The notes: a model not told the origin generated them from the sequence alone. A stretch of DNA of 64,000 nt from Thalassia testudinum (GCA_037157565.1 JAZHRO010000014.1:75298001-75362000), one strand, 5' to 3'. Positions 1 to 9,696 are shown, numbered from the stretch's first letter. Numbers and translations: made by a program.

Positions 1-865
1 CTTTGATCAGAGTATTAGCACAGCACAAGGGCAAGATGGAGCTTAGAGTAGTGAGCAAGAGATTTTTCTAATGGAATTGTATCTCAAGAGGTGTGTTTTG
101 CCAAAGAAGAGTTGTAGTCTATTTATAGGCAAGTTTGGAACCTTCAAGAACACTTGGGAGAGCTCTTCTAGCCGTTGGAGACAAATCCCAAGAGTTTAGG
201 ACGAAATCCACACAAAATCAGGGCAATGATGATTCTGACAGCAACATCAGACGTCTAATTATAATATCAGACGTCTTATAGGATGTCTGATTTTTACTAT
301 GGTCGTCTAATATTGCAGGATATCCTTAACGGACTCTATTGGATCAAAAGAAGGACGTCTGATATTATGTCATAAGACGTCTGATTATTTTACTGGACGT
401 CTAATGAATGGTGCATTCGTTCCTGTTATCATCGGATCCAAACAGGGTTCTAGGTTTAGAGGATCAGACGTCGTTACGGACGTCTGAGGACATTACCAGA
501 CGTCTGGAAACCTAAATACTCTTCCTTCCTGCTTCTGCCAAAAGATTATGTGGCCGTAGACAGATACGCACAGAAAATCATGGCCAACGGTTCAAAGGCA
601 GACGTCTGTAAGTGTGTCAAGACGTCTAGAAATTATTTTTGCCGATAAAAAGTCTAACGGTTAGTATGAGGACGTCTGGGTAAAGAATCAGACGTCTGTG
701 AACGGTTATCGACGTCTGAAAGTGAAGTCCTTCGACTGATGTTTATGAGGAGATGAACAAAGCCAGAAATATTTGAAATTAGACGTCTGATACACATGTC
801 AGACGTCTTATGATGGAAAATCAGACGTCTGGACTTTTTAATGGACGTCTGTTAAAAGTATAAGT
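1..865 (-). repeat. Sirevirus-like LTR fragment (U3 and start of R)
   Basis: About ten exact copies of the palindrome AGACGTCT and at least six one-mismatch copies (ggacgtct, cgacgtct) lie irregularly spaced between 248 and 850. On the minus strand they sit upstream of a TATA box at 118-130, as in the U3 of an LTR. Known: LTRs of Sirevirus (Ty1/copia) elements such as maize Opie and Ji carry clusters of short GC-rich palindromes upstream of TATA. Inferred: this is a minus-strand Sirevirus-type LTR cut by the window edge. The right border near 865 is a guess because no clear PPT or PBS was found. It could be an unrelated repeat with the same motif. Confidence 0.5.
118..130 (-). promoter_or_regulatory. 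TATA box of the left LTR fragment
   Basis: The minus strand reads CCTATAAATAGAC here, a good plant TATA box. It lies about 120 bp downstream of the nearest AGACGTCT palindrome, and about 120 bp of possible R region remains before the window edge. Confidence 0.5.
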
Positions 866-1661
866 GTTGGGTTTTTTTGTTTCTAATTTATCCTAAGTGT
901 AGAGAGCCTAAGTTAGCTATTTATAGGTTATGTTTGGGGGCTCTTTACAATATTTCTAGACTCAAATAAGATGAAAATTACAACCTTTGAAAGTTTACAT
1001 GAAAAAAGCCTAAGACCTAATACTTTTGCTACTCGTCTTCACGCTTTTAATCTCCCGTCTTGGAAAGCTTTTTGAATTCCTGCAAATATGTTATTATAGA
1101 GAGAAAACAATATGCTACGCTTTATTTATTATTTCATTTTCTACATTTTGTAAAATCATCAAAATATTATATATGAGTAGTTGAACTAACACCAATAACT
1201 CCCATTTAAGGGTGCATTAGGAACGTAGATAAGATCAGTTACTATACTGGAGAAGAACGAAAAAATACTACCGAAATTCCTCCAAACATCGGTTCCATGT
1301 AACAGGTAACCCTAAGTTGCGATCAAATCTTCAAGGACCTCCCTTTGTTCAGAACTTCTTTGAACAAAGGATGACGACTCTTTCGGCATGCTATAAAGAC
1401 AAAGCTTCATGATGTAAGTGAGGTATACACACACTTTGCATTGTCCATATAACATGATCATAAGTGTCAATGGGCTAGTATTTTGACACGATTATCCCCT
1501 CTTGAAGCCTATAACCTAGGGGTTAGAATACCTATTATTTGGCCTCCAGTGCATCTAGATCTGTGCAAGTGTGTGTACCTATAAATTCTTTAAAATAATA
1601 ACATCAAACAAATATAAAGTGGGTTTATAGTAGAATCAAATTTAATTTGCTAAATCGATCG
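866..1661. other. Unassigned AT-rich DNA, probable transposon remnant
   Basis: No open frame worth reporting. The stretch opens TGTTGGGTTT, resembling a Ty1/copia LTR start, and has a TATA-like tatttatagg near 919, but no matching second LTR or PBS was found. A 9-bp inverted repeat (CTTTGTTCA / TGAACAAAG) lies near 1342-1370. The stretch ends at the E1 target site. Confidence 0.3.
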
Positions 1662-1666
1662 AACAT

Positions 1667-3049
1667 TGATAACACCACACAAGGGGGTAGTAATTAGGTT
1701 GAATATGGCCCATCTTTAGAATAAAAGGCACAACATAAGTAGAATAGGAGCATTGCATGCATCAAGTGCCAAGATTGCTTATAAAATGTATTAATGGCCA
1801 TTTGTGTAAAGCATTTGTCAAAGCAGGCCTCAGATGAGCAATCGGACTGCACGGATGGATTCAGAACGACGAACGGAGTCCAACGGACTCAAGATCGGCC
1901 AAATCCGACATCCGGAGCTCCCACAATGGGCCCAAGAAATTCTGACCATTGATCTGGAGATCAACGGCCCAGAGAGTGCCACGTCGCCCCGCCCCCACCT
2001 CTCGCACACCCTCAAGCAAGCCAAAGACGAATCTCGGCCATTGATCTTCGATCGAACGGCCGAGATCCGCACGCTCGCCCGCGGTCACCGCGACAAAGCG
2101 CGCACACCCGCATCGCCGCGACGCGCGTTCGAGCCGCGAGGAGCAGGAATTGAAGGCGGGCGAAGGGCGCGGAAAAATTGGGCCGCCCGATCAGCAGCGG
2201 GCGGCCACGATCTCGCCACGCGGCGTGACCGCAACGCACGAGCGCCCACGCGCGCGCGCACGCCGGGCGGAAACGCGCGCGCACACGCGCGCCCAAGGCG
2301 CGATCTTAGCGCGGGCGCAGAAGGCTCTCAGCCATCCAATTTTCAATCGGACGGCTCTCGTTCAGCGGCCACGGATCGCGCGAAGAGGAAGACCGGGGCG
2401 GGCGGCTGACCGGCGGCGAGAGGGCTACACCGATGCTTTTGGAAGCGGTTTTAGCGATGCTCTGGATGTCGCTAAAGCCCCTTCTTCTTTTAGGAAGCCC
2501 TTAACTCTATTTAAACCCCCTCCTACCACCATTCAAGATATACTCTCTTACTTTCAACTACTCCACTCCTCTCCTAGCTAGCTTTAGGCACTCTTGTAAT
2601 CGCCGGAGACGACGAGCCGCCGACAGAGCCTCCTCCACCGCCGTGGCTGCCTCGTCGCTCTCCACTCTCTCTCTACCTCTCTCTCTCTCTCTTTTAAGCT
2701 TTTACTTTTGTTGAAGCATGTATTTAATGTTGTAAACCATGAACTATGAATGCATGTTTAATGAAATTATTTTTCGTTCAGTCGCCATTTTAATTTCTGT
2801 TTAAAGTGCATGATCAAAACTAAGAGCTTTTCTAACCCTAAACTCTCTCTCTCATTCTCGCTTTTCAAAATCGTCTCTTTCACAAGCAAAACTCCGCCTT
2901 TTTCGTGACAACAAGTGAGAAACAAAATCCGATTTCGACGCCTCCCTGAGATGGACACTCGGACTCACCTCCGTTTGCTTCTTTTAAAACCGATGTATCA
3001 AGTGCAACTATAACGACACCTCTTAACACACACGCACTACGGCACGTCA
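1667..3049 (+). repeat. E1 5' LTR
   Basis: 1383 bp, TG...CA ends. A GC-rich, CpG-rich stretch (about 2040-2300) precedes the TATA box, and a CT microsatellite lies at about 2660-2695. The frame at 1834-2409 lies wholly inside the LTR and recurs truncated in the 3' copy, so it is not taken as a gene. Confidence 0.93.
2507..2516 (+). promoter_or_regulatory. E1 LTR TATA box
   Basis: CTATTTAAAC, about 540 bp before the LTR end, followed by a pyrimidine-rich stretch. The same sequence is present in the 3' LTR. Positions equivalent to the TATA boxes of the other LTRs here suggest this is the element promoter. Confidence 0.6.
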
Positions 3050-3054
3050 GTTTT

Positions 3055-3071
3055 TGGCACCATTGCCGGGG
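3055..3071 (+). other. E1 primer-binding site (tRNA-Asp type)
   Basis: TGGCACCATTGCCGGGG, five bases after the LTR. It matches the plant tRNA-Asp 3' end complement (TGGCGCCGTTGCCGGGG) at 15 of 17 positions. Both mismatches are G-to-A at CpG sites, as expected from methylated-cytosine decay. Confidence 0.85.
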
Positions 3072-4178
3072 AGGCAACGGATTTGTTTTATCACCTCCAT
3101 TCCACATTCATTCTCACATCGTCTAATGCCCTATTTTCCTTTTTAGTTGATGGTTGCAGGAATTCAGCACATGGACGGCGAAGCGACGCATTCCACGACG
3201 GTAGCAAGGGAGTAGGCGCCTCGAGGACCGATAGTGAGTAACCTGTCTTTCATTGTTTGCTTGCGTGAAAAAGCTAAAAAAAATTGTAAAAACTGAGAAA
3301 AATTGGCGTGGTGTATGATTGCTTGACCCACATCCATAACACATCACCCCACAAAAAAATGTACACTCTAACATTCTGAACAAATTCTTGGAGTGTTCTT
3401 TTCTTTTTCTTGAGTGGTGTTTGCGAAGCCACCATGGGTTGACCTGGGCCGCACCACTCAACCCTAAAACTGACTCATCTAATAGAAGCCGCATGATCAT
3501 TAAGATGAGTACACTAGGGTTTTTAGAGCCTCTACAGAATAAAAAGGAAATCTACTTTCATCAAATTGTGTGCAGAACTTGACGTGCCCACTAAAACTTG
3601 GCTGAAAACATTATGACACGTCAACCCTAAAAAGTACTAAAGTAAGGATGAAACACTAAAAGACACCACATCCTAACAAATCCTTTCTTGAAAACCATGT
3701 TTTGCTAGAAGCACATGCTTTGAAAGTGGAAAATTAAGAAGCACCACCCCAATCAACGCCTCATCACATCACCCTAAGCACAAGCACTATCCTAGCCATT
3801 TGAAAATGAGTAGACGTGCCCTAGGCAGGACTGAGTTAAGTCTCAAAAGGTGAGGTTTTGTTCGCTAGGCACTTGGCTTTCATTCCCTTGGTAGAATCTG
3901 GTGACTAGGCTACGGGGCAGTGTCAAACGACCGCGGTTGTGGGGTCTATGGAACCGGAGGCGCAAGCCAAAGGAAGAACCTTCCCTGCAATCCCCTCGTA
4001 AACAACCTGGCCAGATTAACCTTGGGAAGGGGAGTCCAGTGCTTACGGACTTAATCAACCTTTGTGAGATTTTTAGGTCTCCTAAGGAATACACCATAAG
4101 GACTAGGCTTGTTTGCTTGGTTGAGGACACAACTCTCTCGCATCTGTTCTTTCCACATCCCTCCATTTCTTCCAAACC
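3072..4178 (+). other. E1 5' leader, non-coding
   Basis: About 1.1 kb between PBS and the first ATG of the E1 frame. Open frames here are short and run in conflicting directions. It is expected to hold packaging and dimerisation signals, but no convincing structure was picked out by eye. Confidence 0.6.
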
Positions 4179-4697
4179 ATGGATTTCAATGTCTATCCAT
4201 CTTACCCAAACTACCCCCAGCAGGATTTGTATGCTAACCCAAGTGGACCCTACCCACAGCATACTTGGGCTAACCAACCACCAAGTTGGGGGTACAACCT
4301 TGAATATCCCTCTTGGCCCAACTATGACCAAACCACACCAACCTCTTATTGGAATACAACCAACATAGCCACCCAAGGGTACGATTCAAATCATGGGGCT
4401 CCATATCTCGATTGTCCTCACGATGCCTCCTCATTTAGGTCTGACCCGCTCTACTGTGATAGGTCCTACACTTTAGGAGAACACCAAGAACCCTACCCAT
4501 CTCAGGATAATAACCAAGAAAGGTCATCTGAATTCAACAACCTTGCCTACTTGACCTTTGGATTAGAAGGAGTTCTAGACAAATGGAAATCAAAAAATGA
4601 TCAGAAATCTAGGCAAGCCCAGGATCATCAACCTTTGATTTGGTCCCCTGATGAAGAATTTGACTGGGAGGAGGACTTAGAACCTCAACTATTCTAG
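4179..4697 (+). CDS. E1-specific ORF, first part, function unknown
   Basis: 172 codons. The start is ATG in a strong context (aaaccATGGat). Residues 1-60 are rich in Tyr, Pro, Gln, Asn and Trp; the end is acidic and Trp-rich (EEFDWEEDLEPQLF). There is no gag core, zinc knuckle, protease or polymerase motif, and I do not recognise the family. The TAG at 4695-4697 is followed after 18 nt, in the same frame, by the ATG of the next frame, so this and 4716-5915 were probably one protein of about 577 residues or are linked by readthrough. It sits where gag-pol is in autonomous relatives. It may be a captured gene or a family-specific accessory protein. Confidence 0.55.
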   Translation: MDFNVYPSYPNYPQQDLYANPSGPYPQHTWANQPPSWGYNLEYPSWPNYDQTTPTSYWNTTNIATQGYDSNHGAPYLDCPHDASSFRSDPLYCDRSYTLGEHQEPYPSQDNNQERSSEFNNLAYLTFGLEGVLDKWKSKNDQKSRQAQDHQPLIWSPDEEFDWEEDLEPQLF

Positions 4698-4715
4698 AGT
4701 AGGACCAAACAGAGA

Positions 4716-5915
4716 ATGGTTCCTCTTGAAGAACTGGACCCTGAACATGATAGAATAGAGGACCCACCCAAGAACCTAAACACCAATATGGATTCTGATC
4801 CACAACCTCAACCATACTTTCTTAACCAGGACTTCAAGCAGGAAATCCAAAGGACACCAAATGACACCATGTCAATTCTTGATAACCTCCAATTAGAACT
4901 ACACAAACAGAATCAAGAATTGGTTAAAGGGCAACATGCCATGTTGGAGTTGTTCCAACAATTGGGGGAAGAAGGCCAAAGAAAGATGTTGCACACAACG
5001 CCATTCATGGAATTCATAAAGCAAGGACCTACCATGATCAATTGGACTACACCCAGTCATCCTGATTTGGTTCAGTCCACCATTGATACCCCTCAGGAGT
5101 TGGACAGCTCAGTGGATAAGGACAGTAAGGATTCCTTGGAACACAATTTGGGGAGCATTGAGAACAAACATCAGAAGGAAACTGAGAAGGTGAGGGGAGA
5201 GGCCTTGGAATCTGAATCTAATCGACCCAAGAGAAGTAATCCGGTAGGAGTAGCAGCCAACGTCGGAGATGGAGAATGGAGTTACAATTTCAAAGAAATT
5301 GATTATGAATCGGTTAGAATCCCCATCACAAATTTAGAGGAGGGCCGAGAGAAAGAATATGATCTAGAGGATGAAATTGACCCTACCTCTAATGTAATCC
5401 CAAACAGTGAATCTGATATAGAGGAGGTTGAAGAAAATATTCTTGAGATCAAGGGCTTGGAGGAAATGAGCAATGAAACCATAGTTGCGGGAGAGATGGA
5501 TTCGTCTTTGGAGAGAGGCCTCATACTTGGTTGTAGGGCTCTGTATGAAACTCTGGACTTTGTTACCTACCCTACCAGAATAAGAATCCCGCAACCCGAA
5601 TGCACTAGAATTGATACACTTTCGGTGGATTACAATTTTATGGGGACACAAGCTGAATATAAAACCTACATCTTTAGTGTCTGGCGTGTCATATTTGGGG
5701 TGCGTTCATCCACAACAACTTGTTTTCATGCCCACAAACTAAGAGAGGTTCTGACACGGGCATGCATGATACAGAATTCCCACCCCTTAGGAACGGGACT
5801 CCACCACAACCTTATTCGCATCTGTAGACTTCTGATTTTGGGTCTAATTAATTTTGAACATATCTCCTTGACCCAAACCATTCCTATTTGTGCACCGCCC
5901 AGCTGGAGGCGTTAA
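4716..5915 (+). CDS. E1-specific ORF, second part, function unknown
   Basis: 399 codons in the same frame as the preceding ORF, separated only by one TAG and 18 nt. Near residues 50-90 a Leu/Gln/Glu-rich stretch (LDNLQLELHKQNQELVKGQ) looks helical and coiled-coil prone. Residues about 120-275 are strongly acidic with Lys-rich patches. The last 100 residues are more basic and Cys/His-containing without a recognisable zinc-finger spacing. No catalytic motif was seen. It ends about 100 nt before the conserved purine block at 6021. A frame this long in a decayed element suggests past selection. The C-terminal part may include out-of-frame sequence. Confidence 0.55.
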   Translation: MVPLEELDPEHDRIEDPPKNLNTNMDSDPQPQPYFLNQDFKQEIQRTPNDTMSILDNLQLELHKQNQELVKGQHAMLELFQQLGEEGQRKMLHTTPFMEFIKQGPTMINWTTPSHPDLVQSTIDTPQELDSSVDKDSKDSLEHNLGSIENKHQKETEKVRGEALESESNRPKRSNPVGVAANVGDGEWSYNFKEIDYESVRIPITNLEEGREKEYDLEDEIDPTSNVIPNSESDIEEVEENILEIKGLEEMSNETIVAGEMDSSLERGLILGCRALYETLDFVTYPTRIRIPQPECTRIDTLSVDYNFMGTQAEYKTYIFSVWRVIFGVRSSTTTCFHAHKLREVLTRACMIQNSHPLGTGLHHNLIRICRLLILGLINFEHISLTQTIPICAPPSWRR

Positions 5916-6020
5916 ACTCAGCGCTTCCTGGGAGTCTACCCAGCGGATTCAGACTGATCTGGTAGTTTACATCACTCAGGTACTATCTTTTTGAATCCTG
6001 TTGCATCCATGAATCTGCCA

Positions 6021-6057
6021 ATGAGGACATTGTCCAACTTAAGCATGGGGGGGTGAT
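6021..6057 (+). other. E1 internal polypurine block (iPPT-like)
   Basis: Reads atgaggacat..., then aagcatgggggggtgataa. The GGGGGGGTGATAA part imitates the true PPT/LTR junction of the same element (gcatgggggtaTGATAAC). The same block occurs after the last codon in E2, E4, E5, E6 and E7. Confidence 0.7.
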
Positions 6058-7221
6058 AAATTGCATAATCCTGAGTTCAATTAATCAGTCTGAATAAATA
6101 ATTAAGAAAAAAAAATGAATTTAGGAAGAAAACTTAGGCATTAGAAACTTGTCAATAGTGGGAAATAATACAAAAAGAACTTAAACACTTAGACTTTTCA
6201 GGCCTTCAGGCTTAATCAACCCTAGTATCCGTTAAAATATGGATTTAGCAGTGAATCCTTGCAACTTTAAGCTATTCTAATCCACTTACTAAATAAGGTA
6301 ATAAGTATACGACTTATCAACTCACCCTCTAACTCAGGAAAACTTTGAGTCTAAGCATCTGCACACATTTTTGCACAGACTCACTTCTCGGAGATTTTGA
6401 CAGAAATTGGGTAGCTAATGAACTCTCTAGGGTGGTATGGCTGGCAAGTTGTCATGGGTAACAGCCCATTGGCAGGTTGTCCAGAACCCAGCCACAAGCC
6501 ATTTCTTTTTCGCTGCCTCTAGGTACATTTGAGATCAGGGAATCCACCTACGAAAAAAAAAAAGGGGGAAGAAGAAGAAAAGAAAATAAACCACACTTCA
6601 CCGCACAAGTATGGTTGGCAAGTGATCGTGGGTAACAGCCCATTGGTCAGTTGTCTAGAACCCAACTTAATAATTGCACAAAAAAGACCAAAACACCTAA
6701 GGAAGAAGCGGGGAAGTAGTACAAGACGGGGAGATATACACTGGAAAATCCTTGTGTTGACCCCAAATAAAATGAACGTAGGGAGAAAGCTACCAATCGA
6801 ACAAATACACCTTCAGGCAAAAATTTATTTTCTTTTTCGGTCACCTAGAGGCATAGAAACTCGAAGTCTGTTTCAATTACCGTTAAGTGAGTCTATCACA
6901 ACATTCACACCAAGATGCTTAGCACTCAGGGTTTTAACCGAGTTTTGGGTGGGTCGGGTAGCCGTAGAAAGTTACCAACCCACACTGAATTCTGAAAAAA
7001 AAAAATTCTAAGAAAATATACATATATATACGTATACATATGTATAGTTATATATACATTAAAGAAAGGATTCGGGCGATTCGTATTTTGGCAGACACTC
7101 AGGCGCTGCTTAGTCTTTGTAGATTAAGATCTTCGTATATTTCCTCTTATTGACAAGTAACGAAGTGCCTAAGCAATTACTTCTTGAATTCCCCAAGGAA
7201 ATAAAAGCTAGAATAAACCTT
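6058..7221 (+). other. E1 3' untranslated region with a two-copy module
   Basis: Non-coding. A module reading gtatggctggcaag, then gggtaacagcccattgg, then cagaaccca occurs at 6434-6494 and again, diverged, at 6609-6666. The same pair is found in E3 (19921-19980, 20141-20199) and in reverse in E7 (about 11391-11447 and 11595-11650), which places the three elements in one group. A TA-rich microsatellite lies at about 7015-7060. Confidence 0.65.
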
Positions 7222-7254
7222 GCTAGGGACTAGCAAGGAGTAAGCATGGGGGTA
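7222..7254 (+). other. E1 3' hairpin and polypurine tract
   Basis: GCTAG-GGA-CTAGC (7222-7234) is a perfect 5-bp inverted repeat. It is followed by gcatgggggta, the plus-strand priming PPT, directly before the 3' LTR. The arrangement recurs in every element of the window whose 3' junction is present. Confidence 0.7.
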
Positions 7255-8652
7255 TGATAACACCACACAAGGGGGTAGTAATTAGGTTGAATATGGCCCA
7301 TCATTAGAATAAAAGGCACAACATAAGTAGAATAGGAGCATTGCATGCATCAAGTACCAAGATTGCTTATAAACTGTATTAATGGCCATTTGTGTAAAGC
7401 ATTTGTCAAAGTAGGCCTCAGATGAGCAATCGGACCGCACGGATGGATTCAGAACGACGAACGGAGTCCAACGGACTCAAGATCGGCCAAATCCGACATC
7501 CGGAGCTCCCACAATGGGCCCAAGAAATTCTGACCGTTGATCTGGAGATCAACGGCCCAGAGAGTGCCACATCGCCCCGCCCCTACCACTCGCACACCCT
7601 CAAGCCGGCCAAAGACGAATCTCGGCCATTGATCTTCGATCGAACGGCCGAGATCCGCGCGCTCGCCCGCGGTCGCCACGACAAAGCGCGGGCGTGGTGT
7701 AATGGTTAGCGCGCACACCCGCATCGCCGCGACGCACGTTCGAGCCGCGAGGAGCAGGATTTGAAGGGGGCGAAGGGCGCGGAAAAATTGGGCCGCCCGA
7801 TCAGCAGCGGGCGGCCATGATCTCGCCACGCAGCGCGACCGCAGCGCACGAGCGCCCACGCGAGCGCGCATGCCGGGCGGAAACGCGCGCGTACAGGCGC
7901 GCCCAAGGCGCGATCTTAGCGCAGGCGTAGAAGGCCCTCAGCCGTCCGATCTTCGATTGGACAGCTCTCGTTCAGCGGCCACGGATCGTGCGAAGAGGAA
8001 GATCGGGGCGGGCGACTAACCGGTGACGAGAGGGCTACACCGACGCTTTTGGAAGCGGTTTTAGCGATGCTCTGGATGTCGCTAAAGCCCCTTCTTCTTT
8101 TAGGAAGCCCTTAACTCTATTTAAACCCCCTCCTACCACCATTCAAGATGTACTCTCCTACTTTCAACTACTCCACTCCTCTCCTAGCTAGCTTTAGGCA
8201 CTCTTGTGGTCGCCGGAGATGACGAGCCGCCGACGGAGCCTCCTCCACTGCGTGGCTGCCTCGTCGCTCTCCACTCTCTCTCTACCTCTCTCTCTCTCTT
8301 TTAAGCTTTTACTTTTGTTGAAGCATGTATTTAATGTTGTAAACCATGAACTATGAATGCATGTTTAATGAAATTATTTTCCGTTCAGTCGCCATTTTAA
8401 TTTCTGTTCAAAGTGCATGATCAAAACTAAGAGCTTTTCTAACCCTAAACTCTCTCTCTCGCTCTCGCTTTTCAAAACCTTCTCTTTCGCAAGCAAAACT
8501 CCGCCTTTTTCGTGACAAGTGAGAAACAAAATCCGATTTCGACGCCTCCCTGAGACGACACTCGGACTCACCTCCGTTTACTTCTTTTAAAACCGACATA
8601 TCAAGTGCAACTATAACGACACCTCTTAACACACACGCACTACGGCACGTCA
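7255..8652 (+). repeat. E1 3' LTR
   Basis: 1398 bp, same ends as the 5' LTR. It differs by point changes and by a 22-23 bp segment near 7687-7709 that is absent from the 5' copy. Confidence 0.93.
7687..7747 (+). other. tRNA-like pol III boxes in the E1 3' LTR
   Basis: TGGTGTAATGGTTAGC (7695-7710) equals the D-arm/A-box of plant tRNA-Gln as I remember it. ACGTTCGAGCC (about 7736-7746) resembles a B box, 30-35 nt downstream. No complete cloverleaf can be drawn: the T-stem does not pair and no anticodon stem is evident, so this is not called a tRNA gene. The A-box segment is missing from the 5' LTR, where flanking gcg repeats would allow a microhomology deletion. Confidence 0.4.
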
Positions 8653-8657
8653 AACAT

Positions 8658-9179
8658 ACATAATAAAATCAAATAAATAGTTAGAGGAAAGTAGGTACAG
8701 TACACAATCAATCAAACACATTCAATTTACTAAATAGTGTTGGTACACCCCACAATCATAAAAGAATTCACATTCTAAACCTAAGTGGGCACACCCACTT
8801 TTTAAACATAAGTAGGCACTGTAACCAGAGGATGTGGATGGAGGGGCAAGTGGAGGAGGTGGGAGGGGGCAGATGGTGAGGCAGAGGAGGATGATGGAGG
8901 GGGTAGCCAAATGAGGAGGAGATGGCGTGCGAGGGGGCAGATGAGGAGGAGATGGCATGGTCGACAACGGGGCCGCAAGGAGGAGGGCGGAGGGTGCGTG
9001 CATGTAGAGGAGGAGGACATCAAGGGGAGGGGGCTGGAGGAGATCGGAGGTGAAGGAGAAGGCCGACCATGGGAGGAGGAGGATAGGTGCTTACTGAGGA
9101 TGAGGTGGCAATGCAGCTAAAGGTCAATCGTTGGGTTCGGGGAAGATGAGAGGAAATGAAAGGGGAGGGTGCTAGGGGA
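8658..9179. other. Unassigned DNA with a G/A-rich tract
   Basis: No supported gene. From about 8835 to 9110 the plus strand is strongly G- and A-rich (ggagg and gatgg runs), so several frames stay open by composition alone. It may be the interior of the degraded CACTA element whose end lies at 9693. Confidence 0.35.
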
Positions 9180-9693
9180 GCAGGTGTTACTAGGCTAATA
9201 TTGCACCTTTAATGAAGATTTTATATAAAACAATCGTCTCAAGTCGAGTTAGGGTGCGAAATTTTGCACCCAAGGGAATTTTTGTGAATGACATACATGA
9301 CGGTTTCATAGAAAATTATCGTGTATGTCAATGCGGGGACCTCCTTACTCAAGACGGTGGGTATTGAGGGTTAATATACATGAAGTTTTTAATTAAAACC
9401 ATCGTTTATATTATCAATAAGACAGTTTTAAAACTGTCGCTTATATATGCTGCTATAGAGGACAATTTTAATCAAAACGTCATAAAAAAATCGTCATGTG
9501 CCTCAATGCGGGGACCTCCACACACAAGATGGGGTTGGAGGGTTAATATACATGACTATTTTAATTAAAATAATTGTTTATATCATCAATAAGATGGTTT
9601 TAAAACTATGAGTTATATATTCTGCTATAGAAGACAGTTTTAATAAAAATCGTCGCTAAAAAGTCATCACAAAAGCCCATTTTTCTAGTAGTG
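9180..9693. mobile_element. CACTA-type DNA transposon terminus (fragment)
   Basis: The right end reads cccatttttctagtagtg; its reverse complement starts CACTACTAGAAAAATGGG, the classic plant CACTA terminal inverted repeat. Inside it are two subterminal units with a period of about 175 bp (from 9328 and 9503), each with tcaatgcggggacctcc and a ttttaaaact segment. Subterminal repeats are typical of CACTA elements. No matching left end was found, so this is a truncated or MITE-like remnant. Left border uncertain. Confidence 0.65.
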
Positions 9694-9696
9694 AAG

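Larger units (their letters stand above)
1667..8652 (+). mobile_element. E1: complete non-autonomous Athila-type LTR retrotransposon
   Basis: Two LTRs begin TGATAACACC and end GGCACGTCA. They are flanked by an exact 5-bp target-site duplication, AACAT, at 1662-1666 and 8653-8657. A tRNA-Asp type PBS follows the 5' LTR and a short PPT precedes the 3' LTR. The internal region is about 4.2 kb and holds one reading frame broken by a single TAG, with no recognisable gag, protease, RT or integrase. The 3' untranslated part is of the same type as in E3 and E7. Inferred: a non-autonomous element mobilised by proteins of a related Athila element. The LTRs differ by several percent plus indels, so it is not recent. 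Confidence 0.93.

Noticed and set aside
248..850. CRISPR-like array (short repeats with unique spacers)
   Set aside because: The repeat is only 8 bp, spacing is irregular, there are no cas genes, and the setting is plant LTR DNA.
1834..2409. 191-codon open frame (MSNRTARMDSERR...) repeated at 7422
   Set aside because: It lies entirely in the E1 LTR, starts in U3 and crosses a CpG-rich region; the second copy is truncated and there is no recognisable domain.
7687..7760. A true tRNA gene
   Set aside because: The D-arm matches tRNA-Gln, but no acceptor, anticodon or T stem can be completed, and part is missing in the other LTR.
8835..9120. Open frames in the G/A-rich tract, both strands
   Set aside because: Low-complexity composition (Gly/Arg/Glu-rich or Pro/Ser-rich) with no domain.
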